Assembly: GCF_900103285.1 (NCBI RefSeq) | Contig: NZ_FNGS01000004.1 | Coordinates: forward strand, 601,960-665,959 | Reading direction: 5' to 3' | DNA length: 64,000 bases | DNA from: Siphonobacter aquaeclarae | Lineage (GTDB): Bacteria > Bacteroidota > Bacteroidia > Cytophagales > Spirosomataceae | Shown here: positions 7,939-17,014 of the stretch, in pieces | Numbering within the stretch: position 1 is the stretch's first letter | Layout: every line of letters starts with the position of its first letter | The notes under the pieces: generated by a model | The model's input: the letters and a program-made list of their open reading frames with translations, nothing else | What the model was told of the DNA's origin: nothing | The model's database searches: none | Translations under genes and position numbers: made by a program

Positions 7939-8002
7939 GGCGGGCAGGCGGGTGTGCTATTGCAACGAAGCGGCGAGCCAGGATACGCACCCGCCCAACC
8001 GT

Positions 8003-8040
8003 AAACTGAAAACTAGAAACCGCAAACTGAATACTCAACT
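8003..8040. repeat. gaaaactg-word repeat at the 3' end of the histidine kinase gene
   Basis: This stretch is composed of the words TAAACTGAAAACTAGAAACCG and CAAACTGAATACTCAACT and runs into the kinase stop codon (8035-8037). The same words (aaactgaaaac, aaccgcaaactg) make the hairpins at 20088-20180 and 53379-53475. Here only one arm is present, so no long stem is formed. Confidence 0.55.
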
Positions 8041-9411
8041 CCCCTCTCCCGCCAGCGGCAGCCGCATAATTACCGTCGTCCCCTGACCTACTTCCGACTG
8101 AAACTCAATACTGCCGCCATGAAGCGTCAGGATTTTCTGTACCACGGCCAGCCCGATGCCGAAGCCCGTTACATGCGATACTTCGTTGCTGCGGAAGAAC
8201 GGTTCCAGCAAATGCGGGAGATCCTGCTGGGCAATACCCTGCCCCTGATCTCGGATGGTGAGCGAAAGGCTGTGTTCCGTTTCCTGGCTGAGGACAATCT
8301 CCACCGGTCCGTCGGAGTACTTGCAGGCGTTGTCGACCACGTTCAGGATACACGTCGTCAGCAGGGTACTATTCCCCTGAATCTCAAAGAAATGATCGGA
8401 GTTTTCGGGTAGTATGCCGAATTCGTACCGGATCTGCCGGCCCGGGTACTTGTTGTACAGATGTGAGAGCGCATTGGTGATGCAGTCATCCACCGAAATC
8501 AACTCCAGCCCGACAAGCCCCTCGCCCGTTCTGGCCAGAGATAACAAGCTGTTGGTGAGTGATATAAGCTGACGGATCTCGTCCATCGCCGAACGGATGG
8601 ATTGCTTCAGTTCGCCGGTATCCTGATCGTAGTCGTGGGAAATCTGAAGGGTACCCAGCAGGTTGGTCAGCGGCGTACGCAATTCGTGTGACGCATGGGA
8701 GACGAAGCTGCGCTGGGCTTCGAACGACTTTTCCAGGCGGTTGAGCATCTGGTTGAACGTCATCGCCAGACGGGCTATTTCGTCCCGGCGGTTTCCTTCG
8801 TCCAGGCGTCGGTCCAGGTGCTGCGCCGAAATGGTATCCACCTCGTCCATCGCCTTCGAGATAGGCTTCAGCACCCTGCTGGCGAAGAAATAGCCCACGA
8901 CTACCAGCAATATCATACTTCCGAGATTTCCCCAGAGCAGCAATTGCTTGAGCATAATCAGACGGGTAAACCCGACCTGGTCATAGCCCATCGCGACGAC
9001 ATGGAAGACTTTGCTGGAATCAGCGTGGAGGATACCTACCGCCTCGTTTTCCCCGACCTGAAAATACAGGGGATGTTTTCCGGTCAGCTTGGGCAAATGC
9101 GCCTTGACAGCGGGAGAAGCATCGCCGCGCCGGTTGGTATACACGAGTACGCCCTTTTCGTCAAAGATCATGATGTGCTCGTCGACGATCGTGAGCATAT
9201 CGCTCCGCATCAGCTGATTGAAGAAGTCGTCAAACTGGTGGCGGCGGTTGATGAGCAGGCCCGCGGCGGTTTCGGCCTTTTCGGTAAGGCGCGTCCGGAA
9301 AATAACCTGACGGTAGAGGGAAAACGTCGAGTACAGGAAAGTCGACAGCAATCCCAGTACTCCCATCGTCAGAAGGGTAAAGAGAAGAATCAGTTTGTTC
9401 CGGATGAGCAT
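8035..9411 (-). CDS. Sensor histidine kinase (HAMP, HisKA, HATPase)
   Basis: The 458-residue product begins at the ATG at 9411; a TTG 30 bases upstream is less likely. Two membrane helices (about 8-30 and 158-178) enclose a periplasmic sensor of about 125 residues. A HAMP linker follows (about 178-230), then the HisKA box SHASHELRTPL with the phosphorylated His242. The ATPase core has NVVDNACKYS (N box), DQGQGI (G1) and GFGIGLAVV (G2). It lies 56 bases downstream of an OmpR-type regulator on the same strand and is its obvious partner. The stimulus is unknown; the architecture resembles metal- or envelope-stress-sensing kinases such as CusS. Confidence 0.95.
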   Translation of the reverse strand: MLIRNKLILLFTLLTMGVLGLLSTFLYSTFSLYRQVIFRTRLTEKAETAAGLLINRRHQFDDFFNQLMRSDMLTIVDEHIMIFDEKGVLVYTNRRGDASPAVKAHLPKLTGKHPLYFQVGENEAVGILHADSSKVFHVVAMGYDQVGFTRLIMLKQLLLWGNLGSMILLVVVGYFFASRVLKPISKAMDEVDTISAQHLDRRLDEGNRRDEIARLAMTFNQMLNRLEKSFEAQRSFVSHASHELRTPLTNLLGTLQISHDYDQDTGELKQSIRSAMDEIRQLISLTNSLLSLARTGEGLVGLELISVDDCITNALSHLYNKYPGRQIRYEFGILPENSDHFFEIQGNSTLLTTCILNVVDNACKYSDGPVEIVLSQETEHSLSLTIRDQGQGIAQQDLPHLLEPFFRSNEVSHVTGFGIGLAVVQKILTLHGGSIEFQSEVGQGTTVIMRLPLAGEGS

Positions 9412-9467
9412 GGGCAGAAAAATTGCAGCACAAAGACTCAAATATACGCCCCGTTCGGATGCCGGCG

Positions 9468-10148
9468 CTATCCTTCGTCACGCAGTACGTATCCCATGCC
9501 GATAACCGTATGGATCAGCTTTTTGGGAAAGTCCTTGTCGACCTTCTTCCGGAGAAAATTGATATATACTTCGATGGTGTTGGTACCGGTGTCAAAGTGA
9601 AGGTCCCACACCTTTTCGGCGATGTCCACGCGGGATACGACGCGGCCTCTGTTGCGCATCAGGTATTCCAGCAGGCTGAATTCCTTGGCGGTGAGGTCTA
9701 TCCGGCGACCGCCCCGGCGGGCTACCTTTTCCTCGAGATCGAGCTCCAGGTCGGCTACCTGCAATACCTGCTGGCTCATGGGAGCCGCCTGACTCCGGCG
9801 GTACAGCGACCGCAGCCGGGCCAGTAATTCCCTGAATTCAAAGGGCTTGACGAGGTAGTCATCCGCGCCGGAGTCCAGGCCCGTCACCTTGTCTTCGAGC
9901 TCGCCCAGGGCAGTCAGCATGAGGACAGGCGTGTTGACGCCCTCCGCCCGGAGCCGTTTCACCAGGTCGAATCCGTTGATATGCGGCAGGTTGACGTCGA
10001 GTACAATCACATCGAACGCTTCACTCAATGCCATCTTCTGACCCATCAGGCCATCAAAAGCGACGACAGCTTCAAAAGCCTCGGCCTCCAGCCCCCGCTT
10101 GACAAAGGCAGCCAGTTTGGGTTCGTCTTCGACAATTAAAACCTTCAT
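9468..10148 (-). CDS. OmpR/PhoB family response regulator
   Basis: This 226-residue regulator has an N-terminal receiver (MKVLIVEDEPKLAAFVKRG) with phosphoacceptor Asp51 in VLDVNLPHINGF and the conserved Lys101 in DDYLVKPFEF. The C-terminal winged-helix domain (about 125-225) includes LTAKEFSLLEYLMRNRGRVV and TNTIEVYINFLRKK. The ATG at 10148 is chosen because the receiver starts there; the frame stays open upstream without homology. It precedes the histidine kinase gene and should be phosphorylated by it. The targets are unknown. Confidence 0.95.
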   Translation of the reverse strand: MKVLIVEDEPKLAAFVKRGLEAEAFEAVVAFDGLMGQKMALSEAFDVIVLDVNLPHINGFDLVKRLRAEGVNTPVLMLTALGELEDKVTGLDSGADDYLVKPFEFRELLARLRSLYRRSQAAPMSQQVLQVADLELDLEEKVARRGGRRIDLTAKEFSLLEYLMRNRGRVVSRVDIAEKVWDLHFDTGTNTIEVYINFLRKKVDKDFPKKLIHTVIGMGYVLRDEG

Positions 10149-10244
10149 GGGGGTAGTCGGAACGTTTTCTTCCCGGAAAGTAGCAATATTTTGATAGAGC
10201 AACATCTCTTCACTGGGTAATTGTGTTGACGGAATCCCGGACAG

Positions 10245-10272
10245 GCAAAGCCCGGAAGACTCCGGGCTATGC
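10245..10272. terminator. Hairpin after the DUF4136 gene
   Basis: GCAAAGCCCGGA (10245-10256) pairs with TCCGGGCTATGC (10261-10272), with one mismatch and a 4-base loop. It lies 31 bases past the minus-strand stop of the DUF4136 gene. There is no U tract after it, so termination is only likely. Confidence 0.45.
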
Positions 10273-10302
10273 ACTCTCCTATCGGCCATGAAAAACCGGT
10301 TG

Positions 10303-10884
10303 CTATGCTTCTGCCACCGGATATCGTTTCATCATTTTGTGTACTCCTCTGGCGATCAGCCGGTCAAGGCCTCTTGCACCGCTCAGCGGGCTCTGGGCCA
10401 CGCCGCGCCAGACAAGGTGTCCGGTATGGGTATCGACAAAGTCTATGACCATCGTCCCCTCCGTCATCGTCTGGTTGTAGTAAGACGGCCCGCCGTAATA
10501 CATAAACGGCGCATACCGCATCCCCCATCCCCAGCCGTAGTACGGATAGCCTCCATAGGGGCCGTTGTATACCCGCTGGTTTTTCCGTTCGGTATAGGTA
10601 TGGACTACGACCTGCAGATCCGGGTTGTCGGACTGGGTCAGCCCCCGGCGGGACAGCTCATACCCGACGTTATCGCGGATACTCCGCGTAATGAGGTCAC
10701 TTTGATAGACCGGATTCGGCCCGGTCTTCACATCGGTATCGCCCCAGTTAAAGGTATGATACTGATTGAAATCCGCACTTTTATCACGGTCGGTCGTGAC
10801 TTGTGCGAAGCTGGTCAGGACTGTCGCTCCCAGCAGTCCGAAGGCCATTCCCAATATTTTGACGACAGTTTTCATCGCTTTCAC
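10303..10884 (-). CDS. DUF4136 domain-containing exported protein
   Basis: This is a 193-residue protein with a signal peptide (MKAMKTVVKILGMAFGLL to TSFA) and the DUF4136 pattern: DFNQYHTFNWGDTDV, then IRDNVGYELSRRGLTQSDNPDLQVVVH, a Tyr/Gly-rich segment (GPYGGYPYYGWGWG), and a C-terminal GTMVIDFVDTHTGHLVWRG. A second ATG at 10875 (MKTVVK) could be the true start. DUF4136 proteins are envelope proteins of unknown role. It lies 72 bases downstream of an ECF sigma factor gene on the same strand and may be co-transcribed with it. Confidence 0.85.
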   Translation of the reverse strand: MKAMKTVVKILGMAFGLLGATVLTSFAQVTTDRDKSADFNQYHTFNWGDTDVKTGPNPVYQSDLITRSIRDNVGYELSRRGLTQSDNPDLQVVVHTYTERKNQRVYNGPYGGYPYYGWGWGMRYAPFMYYGGPSYYNQTMTEGTMVIDFVDTHTGHLVWRGVAQSPLSGARGLDRLIARGVHKMMKRYPVAEA

Positions 10885-10956
10885 CTCCTGTTTGATCTGC
10901 TACGAAAAGGTAGCTCCCTCGGATAAAAACCGCTTAAAACCCGGATTAGCGTTCGC

Positions 10957-11496
10957 TTAAAAATCGTTCCGGCGGCTCAGAATGAACTTTTCCACTTTCT
11001 GAACGGCCAGGTGGTAGTTGGCTTTCAGGGCGCCGACGGAAGTACCGGTCCGGTTCGCGATTTCCTCGTAGGGAAGCTCGCTGAAATACCGCAGCCGGAA
11101 TACCATCCGCTGTTTTTCGGGCAGGGTATCGATGGCCTGACCGAGCCACAGACTGACGTCCTCCCCGTTCCATGTCGTATCCACGTCGGCAAAAGCCCCG
11201 CGGGTTTCCATCATCTCCCCGTCGGCCGGCACCAGCAGGTGGTGCTTCTGGCGGCGAAGGAAATTCAGCGCTTCGTGCGTGGCAATGCGGTACATCCAGC
11301 TGAAAAGCTGGGAATCGCCGCGAAACTGGGGCAGCCCCTGCCAGATCTTCAGCAGGGTATCCTGGGTCACATCCCGGGCATCTTCCGGATCACGGACATA
11401 CCGCCGGATGTGGTAATGAAGCTTGCGTTCATACACCTTCACGAGCGAGTTGAAGGTGCCGAACCGGTTTTCAGGCTGGAAGACGACCGCTTTCAT
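10957..11496 (-). CDS. RNA polymerase sigma-70 factor, ECF subfamily (second)
   Basis: This is a 179-residue ECF sigma factor. Region 2 spans about residues 12-80 (YVRDPEDARDVTQDTLLKIW, then FSWMYRIATHEALNFLRRQ). Region 4 spans about 115-175 (LPEKQRMVFRLRYFSELPYE, then IANRTGTSVGALKANYHLA). No anti-sigma gene is next to it: downstream is DUF4136 and upstream, across about 140 bases, is the convergent-facing end of an amidohydrolase gene. It has little similarity to the other ECF factor at 532 beyond the family core. Confidence 0.93.
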   Translation of the reverse strand: MKAVVFQPENRFGTFNSLVKVYERKLHYHIRRYVRDPEDARDVTQDTLLKIWQGLPQFRGDSQLFSWMYRIATHEALNFLRRQKHHLLVPADGEMMETRGAFADVDTTWNGEDVSLWLGQAIDTLPEKQRMVFRLRYFSELPYEEIANRTGTSVGALKANYHLAVQKVEKFILSRRNDF

Positions 11497-11573
11497 AAGG
11501 ATTGACGTTTTCGTTGATCCAAAAGTGAAAGCAATGGGTTAACCCGGTTTTAAAGCCAAATTAAATGGGTATT

Positions 11574-11613
11574 AAAAGCCGGAGGCCGGCTCCCTGACGG
11601 GGCCGGCCTCCGG
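11574..11613 (-). terminator. Intrinsic terminator of the amidohydrolase operon
   Basis: CCGGAGGCCGGC (11579-11590) pairs perfectly with GCCGGCCTCCGG (11602-11613) over 12 bp with an 11-base loop. On the minus strand it follows the stop at 11635 by about 20 bases and is followed by CTTTTAATACC, a short U-rich tail, so it ends the 12946-11635 transcript. Confidence 0.8.
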
Positions 11614-11634
11614 TGTAATCTTTTCAGGCGCTTT

Positions 11635-12921
11635 TTACCTGCCGTATTTCTCGGAGAATGTCCGGTAAAGCTTCTTCTGCTTGTCGTCCAGGTTCACGGA
11701 TTTTCCCTGGATATAGGCCTTCTCAACCTTCGCAGTACGCATGTCGAGCAGATCCCCGGCTGACACCACAATCGTGGCATGCTTGCCTTTTTCAAGCGTT
11801 CCGACGTAGGAATCGATCCCCAGAATGCGGGCATTGTTCAGCGTCACGAGCTGGAGCGCCTGTTCCGGCGTCAGGCCATGCCCGCCGACGGTTCCGGCCA
11901 GGAACGGCAGGTTCCGCGTGCGCCAGTGCAGGCCGATGTAGCCCAGGCCAACGAGTACGCCCTTCTTCTGAAGCAGATAAGGCAACTTGTACGGAAGATC
12001 CGTATCGTCATCGGTGCGGTTCGGCAGGCGGTGCGTGGTATTGACAATCACCGGTACCTGGTTTTCCTTGAGAAAATCCGCCGCCAGCAGGGATTCTTCG
12101 CCGCCGATGATGACTATTTTCTTCACACCCTTGCCTTTGGCAAACTTCACGGCTTCGATGATTTCCTTGCCGTAGTCAGCCGAAACGTAGAGATTTTTCG
12201 AACCGTCAAACAGCCCTTTCATCGCTTCCAGCTTCATGTTGACCGTCGCGGGCGTCGACTGCGCATAGGCGATCGCATCGTTGAAAAGCTGGTCCAGTTC
12301 GTGGAGTTGTTCGTCTTTCTTGTCGTTTTTAACAGTGGAAACGCCGGTGCCGTCAAACGAGCGGCGGAAATAGCCGATCCAGTTGAGGTGTACCCCGTCG
12401 TCTTTTTTCAGGACGGCGTCTTCCCAGTTCCAGCCGTCCAGCTGCATCACCGACGACATACCCGATACCACGCCGCCCACCGGCGTCGCCTGGGTAATCA
12501 GGACGCCGTTGCCGCGGACGGTCGGAATAACTTCCGAATCCGTGTTATACGCGATCAGCGCACGGACGTTGGGCGTGTAGTCGCCCACTTCCTGCTGGTC
12601 GTTTGTCGCCCGTACCGAAGCGATTTCCACCAGGCCCAGCTGGTTTGCCGGTGAAATAAGCCCGGGATATACGTGTTTGCCAACTACCGAAACAGTCTCG
12701 GTTCCCGCCGGAAACGACGTGGTAGCCGCGCCGACATAGGTAATTTTTCCCTTGTCGAAAATAAGGGTCCCGTTCTCGATCACCTGACCGGTCCCGGTGT
12801 GAATAGTCCCTCCTGTCAGCGCGATCGGCGCTTTCTGGGGCGCGGCGGCGGCGTCATTCTGCGCCTTCGCTGCCGGCGCCAGGACGGACAGGGAGATGAT
12901 TGCTGCAAATAAGCGTTTCAT
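11635..12921 (-). CDS. Amidohydrolase-family exported protein lacking the usual metal motif
   Basis: This 428-residue protein has a signal peptide (MKRLFAAIISLSVLAPAAKA) and an imidazolonepropionase-like amidohydrolase fold: APIALTGGTIHTGTGQVIENG at the start and the C-terminal composite strand LVTLNNARILGIDSYVGTLEKGKHATIVV. The expected HxH after the PG loop is absent; the sequence is VYPGLISPANQLGL, so the canonical binuclear metal site is incomplete. It lies 24 bases downstream of a two-domain amidohydrolase that keeps an HSH motif. A structural or regulatory partnership between the two is plausible; this is inference. Confidence 0.85.
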   Translation of the reverse strand: MKRLFAAIISLSVLAPAAKAQNDAAAAPQKAPIALTGGTIHTGTGQVIENGTLIFDKGKITYVGAATTSFPAGTETVSVVGKHVYPGLISPANQLGLVEIASVRATNDQQEVGDYTPNVRALIAYNTDSEVIPTVRGNGVLITQATPVGGVVSGMSSVMQLDGWNWEDAVLKKDDGVHLNWIGYFRRSFDGTGVSTVKNDKKDEQLHELDQLFNDAIAYAQSTPATVNMKLEAMKGLFDGSKNLYVSADYGKEIIEAVKFAKGKGVKKIVIIGGEESLLAADFLKENQVPVIVNTTHRLPNRTDDDTDLPYKLPYLLQKKGVLVGLGYIGLHWRTRNLPFLAGTVGGHGLTPEQALQLVTLNNARILGIDSYVGTLEKGKHATIVVSAGDLLDMRTAKVEKAYIQGKSVNLDDKQKKLYRTFSEKYGR

Positions 12922-12945
12922 ATCGCTGAATTTCGTTGATGATGA

Positions 12946-15900
12946 CTAATAACCGCAGGAGCCGTCGCACGTGAACTGACCGCCGAAATACCGGACCTGT
13001 CCTTCTTCTTCCGACAGACCACCCAGGGTATTGCAGTGGAAGTGGCGCGGGCGCTGGAATTGCGGGCGCTGGGTCGGCGTGCCGCCTGCCTTCGCCGTGA
13101 GCAGTTTCTGAATCAGCCGGTTACGCTCGGAAGCGATGGACTGGCGCAGTTCCTTGTCTTTTTCGAGGTCGAAATACACCGTTCCTTCGATGATGGTTTT
13201 CTCCGGTTTGGCGTAGACCGACAGCGGATTGGCGTTCCACAGCACTACGTCGGCATCCTTGCCGGCTTTGATGCTGCCGAGACGGCCGTCGAGGTGCATC
13301 ATCTTCGCCGGGTTCAGCGTCACCATTTTCCAGGCGTCTTCTTCCGATACGCCGCCGTAGAGGACGGTTTTCGCAGCTTCCTGGTTCAGGCGACGGGCCA
13401 TTTCGGCGTCATCTGAGTTAATGGAGGTATTCACCCCTACCTTCGACATCATTGCCGCATTGTACGGAATAGCGTCTTTTACTTCCATCTTGTAGGCCCA
13501 CCAGTCCGAAAACGTCGAACCGTTCGCGCCATGCGCCTTCATCTTATCGGCCACTTTGTACCCTTCCAGAATGTGCGTGAAGGTATTGATGGTGAAACCG
13601 AGCGAATCAGCCACCTTCATCAGCATGTTGATTTCAGACTGTACGTAGGAGTGGCAGGTGATAAACCGCTTTTTGTTGAGGATTTCCACCAGCGCTTCCA
13701 GCTCGAGGTCCTTCCGCGGAGCCGCCAGTCCGGCTTTGTTTGAAGCCGCGTTGTATTCCTTCCAGGTCTTTTCATAGGCCTTCGCACGCAGGAATGCATC
13801 CATCATGACCTGCTCCACACCCATCCGGGTCTGCGGGAACCGCACGCGGGCCGCGTCGCCCCAGTTCGCCTGCTTCACGTTTTCACCAAGGGCGAATTTG
13901 ATGAACTGGGCTTCCGGAATCAGCATGTTATCCGGCGTTTCTCCCCATTTGAACTTCACCACGGCCGATTGCCCGCCGATACAGTTGGCAGAGCCGTGCA
14001 ACAGCTGCGAGGTTGTGACGCCACCGGCCAGTTGCCGGTAGATATTGACGTCCTCCGAGTTCACGACGTCGCCCATGCGTACTTCCGAGGTGACAGACTG
14101 TGTGCCTTCGTTGACGGAATACAACGCGATATGCGAGTGCTCGTCGAAAATACCGTTGGTCAGGTGCTTGCCTGTTCCGTCGATGCTCTTCGCGCCGGAG
14201 GGAGCAGAAAGTCCTTTCCCGACTTTCGCGATTTTCCCATTCTGAAGAAGTACGTCGGTATTGGTCAGGATACCTTCTTTTTCGTTTGTCCAGACCGTCG
14301 CGTTTTTAATCAGGATTGTCTCCTGCTTCGGCTTCTCTTCCGTACCATAGCCGGTGAAGGGGAAGATGATCTTGCCGATAGCCAGGGGAGCCTTGCGGGC
14401 CGAGTCGGGACGGGCGGCGCGGGCGCCTTCCTTGTAAGACGCGAGGAAGGTCAGTTCCTTTCCGGCAGCGTCGTATCCGTCACCTTTGATGTTTTTGCCG
14501 TCGATGTACGCAGCAATGCGGTTTTCGCCTTTCGTTTTCTTCGGATCGAGGTTGAACGAGAGGGTCAGCAGGTCTCCCTGGCGGCTTACTTTCGGCGTCA
14601 CTTTCACCGAATCACTGACAACAATCTGGTACTCAGGCTTATCGGATTTACCGGTGATATTCAGCTTGAGTCCCTGGCGACCCCCTACAGCGAGGTCATA
14701 GCTGCCCCGGAGATCCGTCTGGTTCATGTCTGTCAGGACGTAGCGAACGCCCTTCACCCAGTTTTCATACCAGGTCCCCGATTCCGAGAACAGGTTGTCA
14801 GACGTAATAAGGAAGTTCGCGAGCAGGCCAGGCTTCAGGGTACCCACCAGGTCTTCGATTTTCATCTGCCGGGCCGGTACGCTGGTCAGAGCGGCGAGGG
14901 CGGCGGATTCTTCCAGGCCCGCTGCGATAGCTTTGCGGACGTTGGCGAGAAACTCCGATTTATTCCGGAGCGTCGCCGTCGTCAGGCTGAAAGGAATACC
15001 TTCTTTCGCAAGCAGCGCGGCGTTTGACGGCGCCATTTCCCAGTGTTTCATTTCCGTCAGGGAAACGATACCGGCGTCGAACGGATCTTCTACGTCGGGC
15101 GCTACCGGGAAGTTAACCGGCAGGATGAAGGACAGGCCCGTCGCCTTGATTTCCGGCAGGCGCTGGTACTCGTCCCCGCTACCGCGCAGGATGTACGTAA
15201 CGCCGAATTCCTTGCCCATTTTGGCGGTACGCAGCGCGCCGAGCTTGTCGGTTACCTCTACTACCTGCGGGAGGGACTGGTTCTGGTTAAAAGCCTCAAG
15301 CGAGAGGTTGGTTTCGGTTTTGCCCTTCACCGATTTGTACCACTGGGCATCGTAGTAGGTCTGGCGCAGCAGCGCGACGGAGCCCATCAGCGAATTGGGA
15401 TAATCCTGCGTTGACGAGCCCTTCGAGTAGGAATAATGCGCAGAAACGGGGCCTTTGATCAGGGCTTCCTGGTCTTTCGCATCGAGCAGGGCCACCAGTG
15501 CCGACGTTCCGCGGACAATACCATCCTGCGAGTGGGTAACAGCGGATCCGAATCCCAGCTTGCGCAGTTCGGCGGCTTCCTGGGGGTTACCCGTGAATAC
15601 CTCTGCCGCGCGTACTTCCGGCAATACGGCCTGATTCCAGCCGAAGGCTCCTTTTTTCTTGGAATCCATTTGCGGAGTTCCGCGGAAGCCGCGCGCTTCC
15701 CGCTTTACTTCCGGCATGCCATAGGCAGCATACGATTCGACGAAGGACGGATAAATCCGCTTGCCTTTGAGGTCGATCACCCGCGTACCGGCCGGAATTT
15801 TGACGGTTTTGCCGACCGCTTCGATGACGCCGCCGCGGATCAGAAGCGTGGCTCCTTCCAGCGAGGTAGTCGCATCGGTAAAGATGGTGGCGTTGGTGAA

Positions 15901-16017
15901 AGCGACCCGGTCGGGCCGCTCGTCCTGAACCCCGTTAACGGGGAAAGTAGGAGTCTGCGCTATTCCCCTGCCAATGATGAGCGAGAAAAATAGCCAAAGT
16001 AGAACGCTTTTCTTCAT
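12946..16017 (-). CDS. Double-domain exported amidohydrolase
   Basis: The 1023-residue product has a signal peptide (to about residue 20) and two amidohydrolase modules in tandem. The first (about 35-440) reads KRIYPSFVESYAAYG where the metal-binding HxH would be, so it looks non-catalytic. After a beta-rich linker (about 445-560), the second module (567 to about 975) keeps FDEHSHIALY (His627, His629) and later TCHSYVQSE and NTFTHILEGY, which supply further ligands. The C-terminal tail is unusual, with three cysteines (HCNTLGG, TCDGSCGY). Similar double proteins occur in Bacteroidota with no proven substrate. It is co-transcribed with the 428-residue amidohydrolase downstream. Confidence 0.88.
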   Translation of the reverse strand: MKKSVLLWLFFSLIIGRGIAQTPTFPVNGVQDERPDRVAFTNATIFTDATTSLEGATLLIRGGVIEAVGKTVKIPAGTRVIDLKGKRIYPSFVESYAAYGMPEVKREARGFRGTPQMDSKKKGAFGWNQAVLPEVRAAEVFTGNPQEAAELRKLGFGSAVTHSQDGIVRGTSALVALLDAKDQEALIKGPVSAHYSYSKGSSTQDYPNSLMGSVALLRQTYYDAQWYKSVKGKTETNLSLEAFNQNQSLPQVVEVTDKLGALRTAKMGKEFGVTYILRGSGDEYQRLPEIKATGLSFILPVNFPVAPDVEDPFDAGIVSLTEMKHWEMAPSNAALLAKEGIPFSLTTATLRNKSEFLANVRKAIAAGLEESAALAALTSVPARQMKIEDLVGTLKPGLLANFLITSDNLFSESGTWYENWVKGVRYVLTDMNQTDLRGSYDLAVGGRQGLKLNITGKSDKPEYQIVVSDSVKVTPKVSRQGDLLTLSFNLDPKKTKGENRIAAYIDGKNIKGDGYDAAGKELTFLASYKEGARAARPDSARKAPLAIGKIIFPFTGYGTEEKPKQETILIKNATVWTNEKEGILTNTDVLLQNGKIAKVGKGLSAPSGAKSIDGTGKHLTNGIFDEHSHIALYSVNEGTQSVTSEVRMGDVVNSEDVNIYRQLAGGVTTSQLLHGSANCIGGQSAVVKFKWGETPDNMLIPEAQFIKFALGENVKQANWGDAARVRFPQTRMGVEQVMMDAFLRAKAYEKTWKEYNAASNKAGLAAPRKDLELEALVEILNKKRFITCHSYVQSEINMLMKVADSLGFTINTFTHILEGYKVADKMKAHGANGSTFSDWWAYKMEVKDAIPYNAAMMSKVGVNTSINSDDAEMARRLNQEAAKTVLYGGVSEEDAWKMVTLNPAKMMHLDGRLGSIKAGKDADVVLWNANPLSVYAKPEKTIIEGTVYFDLEKDKELRQSIASERNRLIQKLLTAKAGGTPTQRPQFQRPRHFHCNTLGGLSEEEGQVRYFGGQFTCDGSCGY

Positions 16018-16213
16018 AGACGAAGATGAAGTGAGGATGAAACGAGGAAATCAACAACTTCAAAGATAGAAAGGCCGGTGCATCCGGACACACGATGCAT
16101 GCCCGGGCAACGACCATCTTCCCGAAAGTAGCGACGACCGCGGCTCTCCCAAAAAGAATCCGCGGACTTTCCCTCAAAAAACAAAAGAAAATACCGGTAA
16201 AGTAGCAATCGCC

Positions 16214-17014
16214 TTAACGGGACAGGTCCGCGATCTGCGGCATTTCCCGGCGGCAATAGTCCCGGCTGGTGGTGAAGGTAACGCCCCGCTTCTGCAGGTA
16301 GCGGATGAGGAAATCGAGACGGGCCAGGAGGCGCTCGCCGTCTACCCGTTTGACGTAAGACGGAAGCTGGTAAGCAGCCAGGGACGCAAACTCCCAGGGG
16401 TGAAAATAGAGAATGAGAAAGTCCCGCTTCCGGAGCGTCCGGTAGCAAAGCCAGGCAAAAAGCCGGACGGGCAGGTTTTTGAACGACAGCCAGAACAAGG
16501 GAAAACGCAACAACGGCGTCGTCGAACTCGGCAGCTCAATCAGCCCTTCCCGAATGTGCGGCTGCGGGTTTTCATGGAGCAGGTTATACCGCCCGGGCAG
16601 CCAGGTCGGATTGAGGGAGGCATCGTATTCAAAACCCCAGGCGGCCAGCTTGCTCAGGTCGAACGGCTTGAGCCGGGGCATGCGAAAACCGACTACCTCC
16701 TGGCCTGTCAGCGCTTCGAGGATTTCTTTGGATTCCCGGACGTCTTCTATCTGAAAATCATGAAAAGGAGAATGATACAGCGCATGAGACGCAATCTCAT
16801 GGCGGGCGGCTACCCGGGCCATCAGCGGGCGGTTTTCACGCGCGTAGTGCCCGGTCGTAAAGAACGTAGCCGGAATGCCGTACCGGTCGAGCAGGTTCAG
16901 CAGCGCGTCGGTTCCGCGCGCACTGACCTCCATCTGATCCTGTACGGAAACTTTCTGTCCGTATTCTTCCGGAATATCAAATTCTTCCAGATCAAACGAG
17001 AGTACGGCTTTCAT
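16214..17014 (-). CDS. Polysaccharide deacetylase family protein
   Basis: This 266-residue protein has the NodB-type fold: SFDLEEFDIPEEYG at the start gives the first Asp, then GIPATFFTTGHYAR, the metal-site stretch HEIASHALYHSPFHD, and LILYFHPWEF near the C-terminus with the late His. No signal peptide is present, so it probably works in the cytoplasm, on a lipid-linked or nucleotide sugar. It is the last gene of a three-gene minus-strand operon: its ATG overlaps the glycosyltransferase stop by four bases. The set suggests synthesis of a glycolipid or surface polysaccharide. About 195 bases on its far side hold no gene. Confidence 0.88.
   Translation of the reverse strand: MKAVLSFDLEEFDIPEEYGQKVSVQDQMEVSARGTDALLNLLDRYGIPATFFTTGHYARENRPLMARVAARHEIASHALYHSPFHDFQIEDVRESKEILEALTGQEVVGFRMPRLKPFDLSKLAAWGFEYDASLNPTWLPGRYNLLHENPQPHIREGLIELPSSTTPLLRFPLFWLSFKNLPVRLFAWLCYRTLRKRDFLILYFHPWEFASLAAYQLPSYVKRVDGERLLARLDFLIRYLQKRGVTFTTSRDYCRREMPQIADLSR

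Noticed and set aside
11779-12654. A 291-codon plus-strand open frame
   Set aside because: It lies fully opposite the 428-residue amidohydrolase, has no family features, and its composition is the mirror of the coding strand.
13036-15993. Many long plus-strand open frames opposite the 1023-residue amidohydrolase
   Set aside because: They are antisense shadows of a gene with strong codon bias; none has a recognisable domain or signal peptide, and the minus-strand frame has clear family motifs.
15935-16177. A minus-strand frame of 80 codons upstream of the double amidohydrolase
   Set aside because: It overlaps the real start region, has no ribosome binding site or known sequence, and appears to be random.
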